From: Actinospineispora eucalypti
GTDB lineage: Bacteria; Actinomycetota; Actinomycetes; Mycobacteriales; Pseudonocardiaceae
Reading direction: 5' to 3'
DNA length: 64,000 nucleotides
NCBI GenBank assembly: GCA_014208095.1
Contig: JACHMT010000003.1
Coordinates: 372,001 to 436,000, forward strand
The position numbers and the translations under genes were made by a program. Below, one piece after another: positions 40,890-49,605 of the stretch. Numbering within the stretch: position 1 is the stretch's first letter; every line of letters starts with the position of its first letter. The notes below the pieces were generated by a model. That model saw only the letters and a list, made by a program, of their open reading frames with translations. It did not search any database and was not told the origin of the DNA.

Positions 40890-41402
40890 ATGGTTCGTGT
40901 AGTGCTCGTCGAGGACAGCGCGGAGCTGAGCCGGATACTGGCGGACTTGCTGGACTCGGACCAGGAAGAGCCGCGTGAGGGTGCTCTGAGCAGGGGAATC
41001 ATCCTGTTCGATATCGACAAGGCCGGGCCGGACAAGACCGGTCGGCTCGGCCGGCTGCTGGACGGCATAGAGCGGATCGCGCGGCGGACCACCGAGTCGC
41101 CGAAACAGGTCGTCGAATACATGGATGTGACGATCGACCTGGAACAGCGGACGATTCGTGCCGGCAATGAAAGGCCAAGGCTGACCGTCCGGGAATTCGA
41201 GGTACTCGCGGTGCTCGCCCGCCGGGCCGGGCACGCGGTCAGCCGTGGCGAGATCCTGGAGGACGTGTGGGGGATCGACACTCCGCGTACGTCGCGGATC
41301 CTCGCGGTGCACATGACGTCGCTGCGCGCGAAGATCAAGCGCCCGGAGCTGATCGAGACCGTGCACGGCTTCGGCTACCGGCTCAGCGCCACCTCCTCAT
41401 AA
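40890..41402 (+). CDS. Reduced OmpR-type response regulator
   Basis: 170 residues, where normal members have about 225. The first receiver strand is intact (VRVVLVEDSAELSRILADLL), then the domain is shortened. IILFDIDKAG can be read as the phosphoacceptor strand, but strands 4-5 and the conserved Lys are missing. The winged helix is complete (LTVREFEVLAVLARRAGHAV, SRILAVHMTSLRAKIKRPEL, HGFGYRL). It may act independently of phosphorylation. ATG 40890 is used; an earlier TTG at 40872 is less likely. It lies beside, and converges on, the terpene-cluster genes and is their likely regulator. Confidence 0.8.
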   Translation: MVRVVLVEDSAELSRILADLLDSDQEEPREGALSRGIILFDIDKAGPDKTGRLGRLLDGIERIARRTTESPKQVVEYMDVTIDLEQRTIRAGNERPRLTVREFEVLAVLARRAGHAVSRGEILEDVWGIDTPRTSRILAVHMTSLRAKIKRPELIETVHGFGYRLSATSS

Positions 41403-42676
41403 GGCGTGTACCCGCATGCGTAGGCCATGCGGCCGGATGATCATGCTGACCTTGGTGGTGGGGGGCCGGACCGTCTCCAGCGTCCAGCCTGCGCATATGC
41501 CGCTGAGCGCGAGCACCAGCTCGGCGGTGCCGAACCTGTCACCGATGCACCGGCGGGCGCCGTCGCCGAACGGGAGGTAAGTGTCCCGTTCCGGCGTGGG
41601 GCGGTCCGGGTCGAAGCGTTCCGGTGCCGGGTACAGGTCCGGGCGGTGGTGGATCAGGTACGGGCTGCACACGATCGTCGTTCCGGATGGGATCGGGTGG
41701 TTGGCCAGCGTGGTCGGCTTGCTGGTTCGCCGGGTCAGCAGCCAGGTCGGCGGATAGAGGCGCAGGACTTCGGTCAGGAACCGCTGGGTGTAGCGCAGGT
41801 TCGGCAGGTCGTCGAAGGAGGGCGCCCGACCGGCCAGCACGGTTTCCGCCTCGGCGCGCAGCCGGGCCCCGGCCGCCTTGTGGTTGTCCACCAGGTAGAG
41901 GCACCAGGCCAGGGTTGTCGCCGTCGTCTCGGTGCCGGCGAGGAAGAAGGCGACCAGCATGTTGTTCAGCTCGGCATCGCCGCGCGCCGGCCCGCCGCTG
42001 GCCAGCGCGGCGAGCAGGGCACCTCGGTCGCCGGATGAAGGGCGCGCGATGGCTTCGGCGATGGTCCGCCTGGCGTGCGCGGACGCGGCTCGGAACCGGC
42101 CGTGGCCCGACCCGGGCAGCCGGCGAACCACCGGGGGCAGGATGACCTGGCGGAGCAGGTTCGACAGGATGACGGCGAGATCGTCGTGCAGCGCCCGGAT
42201 CTCGCCGGGTTGCAGGCTGTCGGCGAGCAGCGTCCGGATCAGCGTTTCGGACGAGAGGATCATCGTCTCGGCGAGCACGCCGATGACCTGCCCGTCCCGC
42301 CAGGTGTCGGTGCGGGCGACGACCTGCCGGCTCATCACTCGCGCGTACTCGGGCATCCGGGAGTGATGGAAGGCCGGTTGCGCCGCCCGGCGCTTCGCCC
42401 GGTGCGTGCTGTGGGGGCAGGTGACCAGGTTGTCGCCGGCGATCTCCATGCCCCGCTCGAACAGCGGTCCGCCCTTGTCGAAGGTGCGGTCGTCGACCAG
42501 CACCTGCCGGGTGAGGTCGGGGGTGCACGCCACGATGGCCGGCTCGGCGCCCAGTTGGATCTCCACGAGATCCCCCAACGCGGGCAGCGACCGGAGGAAG
42601 CCCAGCGGTCCTGGTGAAGTTGGCGAAGGTGGCCGACGAACGGGAGCCGGTCCGGCGCTCTGGCAATCGGACTCAT
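41397..42676 (-). CDS. Cytochrome P450, apparently frameshifted near its N-terminus
   Basis: About 426 residues if read through one frame change. ATG 42676 overlaps the terpene cyclase stop and gives a proper P450 N-terminus (SPIARAPDRLPFVGHLRQLH). At about 42613 one C seems to be missing (GACCGCTGGG where GACCCGCTGGG would be expected), after which the P450 continues in another frame as PLGFLRSLPALGDLVEIQLG. The remaining parts are intact: AGTETTATT (I helix), EVLRLYPP (ExxR), FGDGARRCIG (heme Cys loop). Either a real mutation that inactivates it or a base error in a short C run. Tight coupling to the cyclase implies it oxidises the terpene. Confidence 0.82.
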
Positions 42677-43782
42677 GGCCTGTCCCACCACCACCGGATG
42701 GACGGCAGGTCCACCGGCTCGGTGAGGTCATGGCCGTGGATTCGGCGGCTGGGCCGTTCGCACAGTGCCAGCGCCGGGGAGCCGTTGGACGTCGTGAGGT
42801 AGCGGTGGGTGGCGTGCAGTCCCCAGTCCAGGTTGCCGCGGATCTGGTGGTCCAGGCCGCGCACGTAGCGGTGCAGCGGCTGGTCGCCGTCGTCCGGGAA
42901 CCGGCTCCGGTGTCGCAGGTAGCTGTACATCGCCCGGTTGCGCATCCGGATCGCCTCGGCGAGCGCGCACCGGGGGTCGAGGTCGCGGTGCCTGGCCAGC
43001 GCGCTGACCAGGTTGATGCTTTGCACCGGCCGCTCGGCCTCGCGGAAGCACGAGTAGATGTCGTTGTCCCAGGCCAAGATCACCGAGGTGATGTCCACCA
43101 GCAGGCGCACGTCCGGGCGGTCGAGTTTCTCGGCCGGGACCTCGAAGTCCCCGGCCGCCTCCATCAGCCCGATTCCGTAGCTGGACGCGCCCGCGTCGGC
43201 CGGCCGGATCAGCGTGACGGCGTCCGGGTCAGGGACGGTTTCGGCCTGCCGGTACGCGGCCGCCCAGAGCACCCCGAGCGTGAAGCCCCGGTGCAGCTCG
43301 ATCCAGCGCCGATACACCGCCGGCGAGGCCAGTTCGCCGATGCTCGCACGGATCTCCCGGAACGCCTGGGCGAACGGATCGTCGGTCAGGACGGTGGAGT
43401 GCGGCGCGTCCAGCAGCCGCATCAATCGGAGGTGCCGGTCGGTCACGGTGAGCAGTGACTCGTGGGCGAGCGCCTCGACGATGTCATCCAGTACGAAGCC
43501 CCAGTAGCAGAACTTGGTGATCGTCTCCAGCGCGTGCTCGGTGCCGGTGGGGAACAGCCGGGCCACCAGTCCGCCGCAGTTGATCCGCGCCAACTTGGCC
43601 AGCGCCTGGTCGTCCGGGCACAGCCCACGGCAGCGCATCCAGTCGAGCGCGCGCCGGTCGACGAGGTCGACCGCCGGGTGCACGGCGGGGGGAATCGGGC
43701 AGTAGATCGGTGGAACGGCGGTCTCCTGGCCAGCGTCGGTGGAAACCAACCTCGCTAGGTCCACAGCTGAGTACCTTGGCAC
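42673..43782 (-). CDS. Class I terpene cyclase
   Basis: 369 residues, GTG start. Both metal-binding motifs are present: an aspartate-rich VLDDIVEA (Asp99, Asp100, Glu103) and the NSE triad NDIYSCFRE (Asn240, Ser244, Glu248). The pyrophosphate-sensing Arg lies upstream of the NSE triad and the C-terminal RY-type pair is less clear. It would cyclise farnesyl or geranylgeranyl diphosphate; the product cannot be told. The upstream inverted repeat at 43806-43823 is a likely operator. Confidence 0.9.
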   Translation of the reverse strand: MPRYSAVDLARLVSTDAGQETAVPPIYCPIPPAVHPAVDLVDRRALDWMRCRGLCPDDQALAKLARINCGGLVARLFPTGTEHALETITKFCYWGFVLDDIVEALAHESLLTVTDRHLRLMRLLDAPHSTVLTDDPFAQAFREIRASIGELASPAVYRRWIELHRGFTLGVLWAAAYRQAETVPDPDAVTLIRPADAGASSYGIGLMEAAGDFEVPAEKLDRPDVRLLVDITSVILAWDNDIYSCFREAERPVQSINLVSALARHRDLDPRCALAEAIRMRNRAMYSYLRHRSRFPDDGDQPLHRYVRGLDHQIRGNLDWGLHATHRYLTTSNGSPALALCERPSRRIHGHDLTEPVDLPSIRWWWDRP

Positions 43783-43805
43783 GGCGCCAGTAAGTGGTCA
43801 CCCCT

Positions 43806-43823
43806 GAGTGGATCCTTCCACTC
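43806..43823. promoter_or_regulatory. Inverted repeat upstream of the terpene cyclase
   Basis: GAGTGGATCCTTCCACTC: 7-base arms, 4-base centre, 24 bases before the cyclase GTG, in the divergent promoter shared with the small gene at 43935. Confidence 0.55.
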
Positions 43824-43934
43824 TTTCGAGGTTTGCCGAAACTGGCCACAGCGAGCCGCTCGACCCGCCACCATGAGAACCCTCGGTGACCGGCCGGTCA
43901 CCACCTGCCACAGGATCAGGGGGAACCACCAGCC

Positions 43935-44102
43935 GTGAGCGATGACTGCATGATCGGGCCGGGCCGGCACGAAGTGGTCGCACACGAGAACCTGAACGCC
44001 AACCTGCCGGCCGCCGCCCAGGTCTGGGCGTTACTGGCCATCGCCTCGGCGATCAACCGAGTGGCCGACCAGCTCGAAGAGCTCGTCGATCCCCGGAACT
44101 GA
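43935..44102 (+). CDS. Small peptide divergent from the terpene cyclase
   Basis: 55 residues, GTG start with a GGGGG purine run upstream. Sequence: VVAHENLNANLPAAAQVWAL then AIASAINRVADQLEELVD; an amphipathic helix in the second half. No family. Codon use is coherent. Converges on the methyltransferase gene with 26 bases between. Confidence 0.5.
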   Translation: MSDDCMIGPGRHEVVAHENLNANLPAAAQVWALLAIASAINRVADQLEELVDPRN

Positions 44103-44128
44103 ACTCCGACGCGGTGACCGGCGACGGC

Positions 44129-44818
44129 TCAGCGGGGGAGCACCTCGAGCAGCTGGTACTCCATGAGGCGGTGCACCTCCTGCCGTCGCACGACCCGGGC
44201 GGGCAGGATCCGTCGCCCGGCGGCGTTGGCCAGTTCGTCCAGCCGGTCCCGCTCGCCGAGGTCGGCCGTGCCGATGAACAGGCGGCCGTTCGGGGCGAGG
44301 TAGCGTGGGCCCTCCGCGATGTACCTGGCCTGGTTCTGGTAGCCGGGGTCGAACACGGCGGCGTGCAGCGAGGAACGCAGCGAGTAGCCGGGGTGCACGT
44401 AGGTCCACGGCACGTTCCAGAAGATGACGTCGAAACGCCGGTCCGGAGAAACGCCCTGGAACAGGTCACTGAGTCCCGCTTCGACACGGTCCGCCACGAA
44501 ATGCCGGGCGGCGTTGGCCTTCGTGTTGGCAACGGCCGCTTCGCTGATGTCCACCGCGGTCACCTCGGCGCAGCCATGCAGGGCGGCGGTGACCGCGATG
44601 ACCCCGCTGCCCGACCCGACCTCGAGAAAACGCCCGTGAACCGGGTAGGGCACGATCGAGGCCATCACCTCCGTGGCCGCCGTCATCGTGGCGGGAAACA
44701 CGCCTGAATGCAGTTCCCATTCTCGTCCGAGTAGGTGGAATTGCTCCGGCGGGGCACCCTCAGCGAGAACTCTCGAAATGATTTCTTCAACTTCTTCCGG
44801 AGTTTCCTTTACGTCCAT
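44129..44818 (-). CDS. SAM-dependent methyltransferase (PrmA/HemK-like fold)
   Basis: 229 residues from ATG 44818; longer starts run into unrelated sequence. Motif I FLEVGSGSGVIAVTAA at 64-79, acidic residue in VTAVDIS, and a NVPW at 135-138 in place of the NPPY active-site loop of N-methyltransferases of this group. The N-terminal 40 residues form a helical lid. Probably tailors the terpene-cluster product or a cofactor. Confidence 0.85.
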   Translation of the reverse strand: MDVKETPEEVEEIISRVLAEGAPPEQFHLLGREWELHSGVFPATMTAATEVMASIVPYPVHGRFLEVGSGSGVIAVTAALHGCAEVTAVDISEAAVANTKANAARHFVADRVEAGLSDLFQGVSPDRRFDVIFWNVPWTYVHPGYSLRSSLHAAVFDPGYQNQARYIAEGPRYLAPNGRLFIGTADLGERDRLDELANAAGRRILPARVVRRQEVHRLMEYQLLEVLPR

Positions 44819-45275
44819 GCCTCGACTTCCAGATTCTCGCGTGAAGCTGCGGGGAAATTCCTTACGAAGATTAAGTTGAGCTTTGAAGATTCGCAAGGCA
44901 AACGGTGTGGCCAGTGCGCGCGTGGCGCGCCCGTGATGTCGTATATCACGCCCTGTTCCTGGGTGTATCCGCTGGTAGAACGTGTTCCAATAGCTGACGA
45001 CTGACCGGCTCCCGCCGTGCGCCGATCGTCTCGTAACAGGAAGAACTGGCGACTTCACCGATACCTCGGGTACGACCGCGTACGCCGAAGCGAAGGGCCC
45101 CTTGATCGCTACGATCACCGAGCACGCCGAGGAGTGGGCGATGCCTTGATCAAGACGCGGTCGGCGAATACCGTGGTCAGCCAGTTCGGCATGCTGCTGG
45201 CTGGCTCGCTGGTCTGGCCTGCGTGGCCGGCGAACCAGTTGTGTGGGTCGTGCCACCGGCAAAGGAGGCTGGGCG
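44819..45275. other. Divergent intergenic region between methyltransferase and monooxygenase genes
   Basis: No convincing gene. The part next to the methyltransferase is less GC-rich and contains two AATCTTC direct repeats 19 bases apart on the minus strand (about 44860-44895), possible response-regulator sites. AAAGGAGG at 45261-45268 serves the monooxygenase. Confidence 0.45.
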
Positions 45276-46601
45276 GTGAGCCGGTCGGTGGGCATAGTCG
45301 GGGCAGGGCAAGCCGGCATCGTGTTGGCCGCTGAGCTGTTGCGGGGCGGCTTCCGGGTCACGCTCTACTCCGATCGCGGACCCGAGGACTACCTGGCCGA
45401 TCGGGGCCGGCCCACCGCGTGCCTGTTCGGTGAGCAGGTGGTGCGGGAACGGGAGCTGGGGCTCACCTTCTGGGACGGCACCGCGCCGAGCATCGAGCGG
45501 ATTCACCTCGATCTGTGCGCGGCCGACCGGCTGGTCCTGTTCTCGATCGCCGCGCCGCTGCGGCTGCCCGCGCTGGCGGTCGACCAGCGCCTGAAGTTCG
45601 CATACGGCATGCGTGAGCTCGCCACGCGGGGCGTGTTGATCAGCGTCGATGCCATATCGTTCGAGAAGCTGGACGCGCTCGCCGCCGAGTACGACGTCAC
45701 CGTGGTGACCGCTGGCCACCAGGGCTTCGGTTCGACACTTTTCGAACGCGACCCGAAACGCAGCGTGCACAACCGTCCCAAAAGAAACCTCTTCATGGTG
45801 AATATCCGGGACTACGATCTCGCGGCGGGTCTCCACCATGAGCACCTGAAGTTTTCATTCATCCCCGGTGTCGCCGAGATCTTCTGGGTCCCGTTCCTGG
45901 ACAAGGACGCGGGCCCGTGCATTAGCGTGGTCGTCGAAGCCGTACCCGGTGGCGCGGCCGATCGCTTCACCGATATCGGGTCGGCACAGCAAGGAGTGCA
46001 CGTGTTGCGCGGTCTGGCGCGGGACCTGCTGCCCTGGGAGGCGGCATTTCTTGCGCCCGCCGCCCCGACCAGCCCGCTCACCTGGCTGACCGGGGCGATC
46101 ACACCAACGGTGCGCAAACCGGTCCGCCGACTGCCGTCCGGACGCAGCGTACTGGGCCTTGGCGACGCCGTCGTACTCAACGACCCGCTCGCCGGGCAAG
46201 GCGCGAACAACGCCACCCGGATGGCACGTTTCTTCGCCGAACGTCTGGCCGCCCGCGGCGACGGGCCATTCGACGCGGACTGGCTGAACGGCCAGTTCGA
46301 CGAGTTCTGGACATACGGCCGCTTCGTCAACGACTTCTCCAACGCCCTGTTGGAACCGCGGGCCGGGTTCCAGCAAGACCTCCTGATCGCCGCGTCGCGG
46401 CACCCGGAGATCGGCTCCGCGATCTTCGACGGCTTCGGCGATCCGGCAGGCCTGTTCCCGTGGTTCGCCGAACCCACCGCGGCCAGGGCGTTCCTCCGGC
46501 AGCATCAGGTCAGCCGAACCGACGTGCTGCGCTACAAGATCGGCGTGGCCGGGAAGGTCCTCGGCCACCAACTCTCCCAGAGGCTCAACCAGCGAGGGTA
46601 G
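45276..46601 (+). CDS. StyA-like (styrene/indole) flavin monooxygenase
   Basis: 441 residues, GTG start 8 bases after AAAGGAGG. Rossmann motif VGIVGAGQAG at 5-14, no second NADPH motif, and a late flavin segment GRSVLGLGDAVVLNDPLAGQ. This matches the StyA/indole monooxygenase family, two-component FAD enzymes that need a separate reductase and epoxidise vinyl or indole groups. No StyB reductase is in the window. In the terpene cluster an epoxidation is a reasonable guess. Confidence 0.85.
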   Translation: MSRSVGIVGAGQAGIVLAAELLRGGFRVTLYSDRGPEDYLADRGRPTACLFGEQVVRERELGLTFWDGTAPSIERIHLDLCAADRLVLFSIAAPLRLPALAVDQRLKFAYGMRELATRGVLISVDAISFEKLDALAAEYDVTVVTAGHQGFGSTLFERDPKRSVHNRPKRNLFMVNIRDYDLAAGLHHEHLKFSFIPGVAEIFWVPFLDKDAGPCISVVVEAVPGGAADRFTDIGSAQQGVHVLRGLARDLLPWEAAFLAPAAPTSPLTWLTGAITPTVRKPVRRLPSGRSVLGLGDAVVLNDPLAGQGANNATRMARFFAERLAARGDGPFDADWLNGQFDEFWTYGRFVNDFSNALLEPRAGFQQDLLIAASRHPEIGSAIFDGFGDPAGLFPWFAEPTAARAFLRQHQVSRTDVLRYKIGVAGKVLGHQLSQRLNQRG

Positions 46602-46619
46602 AAACGCCCGCCGGGGCCG

Positions 46620-47105
46620 TCAGCCGATTAGCCGGTCTTGTCGGTGCTCGCCGTAGAACTGAACCTGCTGGTTCAGGATCGTACGCAGGCTCTCGTCACG
46701 CGAGACGCCGTAGACAGTGCCGGGGAAATCCAGAGGCTTCTGGACTGCCCACAGTTCGTCATGCCGGTCAGGCGAGAACATCTGCGCCGGGTCCCCAATC
46801 GCGATCCAGCCAATCGGCAGTGTGCTCCCGGGCTCCAGCCGCGAGTTCACGTGCAGGACCGAATTGATGCGTAGCTCGCTGCCTGCTCCGACGAGAGCAC
46901 CTGGAAAAACAGACACGCCCGTAGCGATGAACACCTCGTCCTGGACAGTGGCACCGTTGATGTGAGCGTGAGGTCCGATGAGGACCGCGTCACCGAGCAC
47001 AGCCGGGTGATCCCTCCGCCCGCGGATCAGCGCGTTCTCCAACACGACGACGTCGTTCCCGACGGTTACGCGTCCGTCTTCCGCCGTCGGTACGCCGGCA
47101 CCCAA
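46620..47105 (-). pseudogene. Truncated gamma-class carbonic anhydrase-like hexapeptide protein
   Basis: About 161 residues of the left-handed beta-helix family (VTVGNDVVVLENALIRGR, AVLIGPHAHINGATVQDE, FIATGVSVFPGALVGAGSEL), with the family C-terminus SPDRHDELWAVQKPLDFPGT. The first 50 or so residues expected upstream are missing; the frame stays open past 47105 but the sequence becomes unrelated. The start is a TTG at best. The break coincides with a fragment of a membrane protein on the other strand. Confidence 0.7.
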
Positions 47106-47231
47106 CTCGGTGAGTGGATCTACGCTGTGGCCGGCTGGCCCGGCGTCACCTGGCTGGAACTGCTCGCGTCGTTCCTGCCCCCGGCACTGGCCGTGGTGCT
47201 GGTCCTGGCCTACGGCTCCGCGGCAAAGTGA
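47091..47231 (+). pseudogene. C-terminal fragment of a membrane protein
   Basis: The frame ends GTQLGEWIYAVAGWPGVTWL then LLASFLPPALAVVLVLAYGS before TGA 47229-47231, a typical last membrane helix. Its upstream part only overlaps the carbonic-anhydrase-like fragment antisense, so it looks like a remnant joined at about 47090-47105. Confidence 0.35.
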
Positions 47232-47251
47232 CCACGTAGCGGGAGGTTCCG

Positions 47252-47842
47252 ATGGCTGATCGAGCGGCCATGTCGGACGAGTCGAGCGGGGTCGGGCCGC
47301 GAGGGGCGTTGGCTCGGCGGTGGCCGACGTTGCTCGCGCTCGCCGTCAGTGCGCCGGGTTTCTTCGATCAGCCGAACGCAGAGGAGGTGCACGCCCTCGC
47401 TCAGGCGATGTTGCTGTTGCCGCTGTGGTACGTGGTGGTGGGGGCGGTCGCCCGGCGGGGCTGGACGTGGTTCGTGGTGGTCGGGGTCACCGGCCTGTTC
47501 GTGCTGTTGCGCATGCAGGAGCGTGTCGAGCCGGTGCTGGTGCTGCTCGCCATCTCACTCACGGGCGTGCTGTGGGGATCGGTGCGCGGGCGGTTGGCGC
47601 ACCCGTCGTTCCTGCTGCAGATCGCCGGGCTGGTGGTGTTCGCCGCGCTAGCGGTGGCGGGTTTGGCCAGCGCGCCGGACCTCGGCCGGTACTTGGTGGC
47701 GGCCGGTTGGTTCGCGCACGGCCTCTGGGACATCGCGCACTACCGGGCCGACGCGGGAGTGGCGCGCACCGGCGCCGAGTGGTGCGCGGTCGTCGACATT
47801 GTCATCGCCGCTCAGCTCGTCCTGCTGCCACTGCTGATATGA
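47252..47842 (+). CDS. Polytopic membrane protein of unknown function
   Basis: 196 residues, GGGAGG before ATG. About six hydrophobic helices (LLPLWYVVVGAVARRGWTWF, VVVGVTGLFVLLRM, VLVLLAISLTGVLW, FLLQIAGLVVFAALAVAGLA, last VDIVIAAQLVLLPLLI). A WDIAHYRADAG loop lies between the last two. No family recognised. Confidence 0.72.
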   Translation: MADRAAMSDESSGVGPRGALARRWPTLLALAVSAPGFFDQPNAEEVHALAQAMLLLPLWYVVVGAVARRGWTWFVVVGVTGLFVLLRMQERVEPVLVLLAISLTGVLWGSVRGRLAHPSFLLQIAGLVVFAALAVAGLASAPDLGRYLVAAGWFAHGLWDIAHYRADAGVARTGAEWCAVVDIVIAAQLVLLPLLI

Positions 47843-48196
47843 CCCGGGATTCCTTGCTGGTCAGGAACGCGGAGAGGCTGGCTGGCCGGAGCAGGTGCCG
47901 AGGAAGCGGCCCTCCTGAGTGGGGCTCTGGACGAAGGGCCCGACTTCGCCAAACAGGCCAAGGAATCCTTCGAGCGGCAGCCAACAAGACGAGCATGAGC
48001 ACCGCCTGTGCGCCGACCTGATCGGCACGCTTCTTGGTCTCGTTCGCTGACGGCAGGCTGCTGCTGGTGAAGCTGAGCGAGGTGGACACTGTCGCGTCGC
48101 TGCATCACGGAACGTCGCCCCGGCGCTACCCCGAGTGATCAAGTGGGCTAGTCTGCCGCCGATCTTGTGGCGAACCTGGGGTGGGGGCTGAGATCA
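47843..48196. other. Intergenic stretch, possibly decayed coding sequence
   Basis: Short unconnected frames only, such as a 38-codon piece ending SLHHGTSPRRYPE before TGA at 48136-48138. No promoter or repeat stands out. It may be a decayed gene next to the truncated ones upstream. Confidence 0.3.
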
Positions 48197-49267
48197 GTGG
48201 TGGGTTCGATCAACCGTGTGCTGCGCCGGACTTCGGCGAAGGCTGCGCTGGCGGTCGCTGGGGCCGTTGCGCTCACGGCGGCCGGGCTGGGCATGGGTGC
48301 GGCTTCCGCTGTGGATCTGCCGGGCGGGCCGGAGATCCCGATCGACGTGCCGCCGATCTACATCCCGGAGCTGGGCAACCTGCCGATCGGCCCGACCCCG
48401 CTGGGCGCCAAGGGCGCGCACCGGCCGGTTCCCGCCCCCACCGGCTGCGCCAAGAAGGTCAAGCCGGCGGAAGCCGATGCGGCGGTCAACGCCGCGCGAG
48501 CCGGTGACCGGATCTGCGTGATCGGCGGCGCTTCGGAACGCATGCTGATCATCCGGGCGCCGGAGAAGCCCCAGCCACAGATCAACCTGGTCGGCGACGG
48601 CAGCGCGATCAAAGGGATCTTCGTCGTGGCCAGCAACGTCGTGATCGAGAACTTCAACTCGATCGACGCCGAGGCGCCCGGCGTACTCATCAAGGGCCAC
48701 AACATGACCCTGCGCAACATGGTGATCGACAACCCCAAGGACGCGGACAACGACGGCATCCGGTTCTTCGGCAGCCGACTGCGCATCCTCAACAACACCA
48801 TCACCAACGTCCGCAACACCGATGGTGCGCACGCCGACTGCATGCAGACCTACTCCAAGGACGGCGACCCGAAGCCTCCCGTGGTGATCTACAACGACCC
48901 CAGCTGGGACGTCCTCATCGACAGCAACCGCTGCGAAGGCATCGACAACCAGTGCCTGATCGCCGAGGGACCGAACGACGGCGAGGGCAGCGGCCAAGGG
49001 CACAGCCGCGACATCATCTTCAGCCGCAACCTGTGCGACGCGACGGGACTTGCGTACCAGACGGTCATGCTCGAGGACATCCAGCGCATGACCATCGCGT
49101 TCAACGACATCAAGGGCCCGATCCGCAAAGCGTTCGCGTTCGATATCGGCTCCACCGAGGGCAAGGTCGTCGGCAACCGGCTCGATCCGCGCATCCCCTG
49201 CCACGTGGGCATGGACGAGTCCTCCAAGCCCGGTTACCTCGGCCCGGCACCCACCTGCGAGCCGTGA
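48197..49267 (+). CDS. Secreted right-handed beta-helix protein (pectate-lyase-like fold)
   Basis: 356 residues from GTG 48197 (48200 and 48167 possible). Signal peptide with AKAALAVAGAVALTAAGLGM and cleavage near ASAVDLPG. From about residue 100, successive beta-helix rungs: IFVVASNVVIENFNSIDAEA, VLIKGHNMTLRNMVIDNPKD, RFFGSRLRILNNTITNVRNT, VLIDSNRCEGIDNQCLIAEG. Six or more Cys suggest disulfides. Polysaccharide binding or cleavage is likely; no classic PL catalytic Lys/Arg set can be named. Confidence 0.82.
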   Translation: MVGSINRVLRRTSAKAALAVAGAVALTAAGLGMGAASAVDLPGGPEIPIDVPPIYIPELGNLPIGPTPLGAKGAHRPVPAPTGCAKKVKPAEADAAVNAARAGDRICVIGGASERMLIIRAPEKPQPQINLVGDGSAIKGIFVVASNVVIENFNSIDAEAPGVLIKGHNMTLRNMVIDNPKDADNDGIRFFGSRLRILNNTITNVRNTDGAHADCMQTYSKDGDPKPPVVIYNDPSWDVLIDSNRCEGIDNQCLIAEGPNDGEGSGQGHSRDIIFSRNLCDATGLAYQTVMLEDIQRMTIAFNDIKGPIRKAFAFDIGSTEGKVVGNRLDPRIPCHVGMDESSKPGYLGPAPTCEP

Positions 49268-49279
49268 CGGCCGATTCGG

Positions 49280-49540
49280 TTAGGCCAACAGCTCCGGGAC
49301 CGAGCGTTGGATGCTCACGCGGATCCGGCCGTCCGGTGGGGTCCCTTCGACGGGGTCGGGCCTGGTGAACATTTCCGCGAGGCGTCCGGTCGGCGCTCTG
49401 GACAGATCCGCAAGCCGAGCGCGCGAGCGCACCGACGGACGTCGGCGAACCAGTCGAGCGGGGCGGCGTCGGTGCCGCGGTGCCCGGTAGACCCGGTCGG
49501 TGAGCGCTACCCGCGGCCGGTGGATGGTGGCGAGGGACAT
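49280..49540 (-). CDS. Small Arg-rich protein downstream of the giant gene
   Basis: 86 residues from ATG 49540, selected because GAGGAAGGAA sits 7 bases upstream; a longer start at 49609 overlaps the giant gene stop (ATGA). Very basic in the first half (RAPRHRRRPARLVRRRPSVR) and ends RIRVSIQRSVPELLA. No family. Same strand as, and 65 bases after, the giant gene, hence probably co-transcribed. Confidence 0.55.
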   Translation of the reverse strand: MSLATIHRPRVALTDRVYRAPRHRRRPARLVRRRPSVRSRARLADLSRAPTGRLAEMFTRPDPVEGTPPDGRIRVSIQRSVPELLA

Positions 49541-49605
49541 GGTCGGGTTCCTTCCTCGTTGCGGGATGGGCGGATGGCCGCGGAAGGACGGCGGGCTTCG
49601 GGCGG

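Noticed and set aside
42677..42731. Alternative 444-codon P450 start at 42731
   Set aside because: The translation before the frame change is not P450-like, while ATG 42676 in the other frame gives a typical N-terminus and overlaps the cyclase stop.
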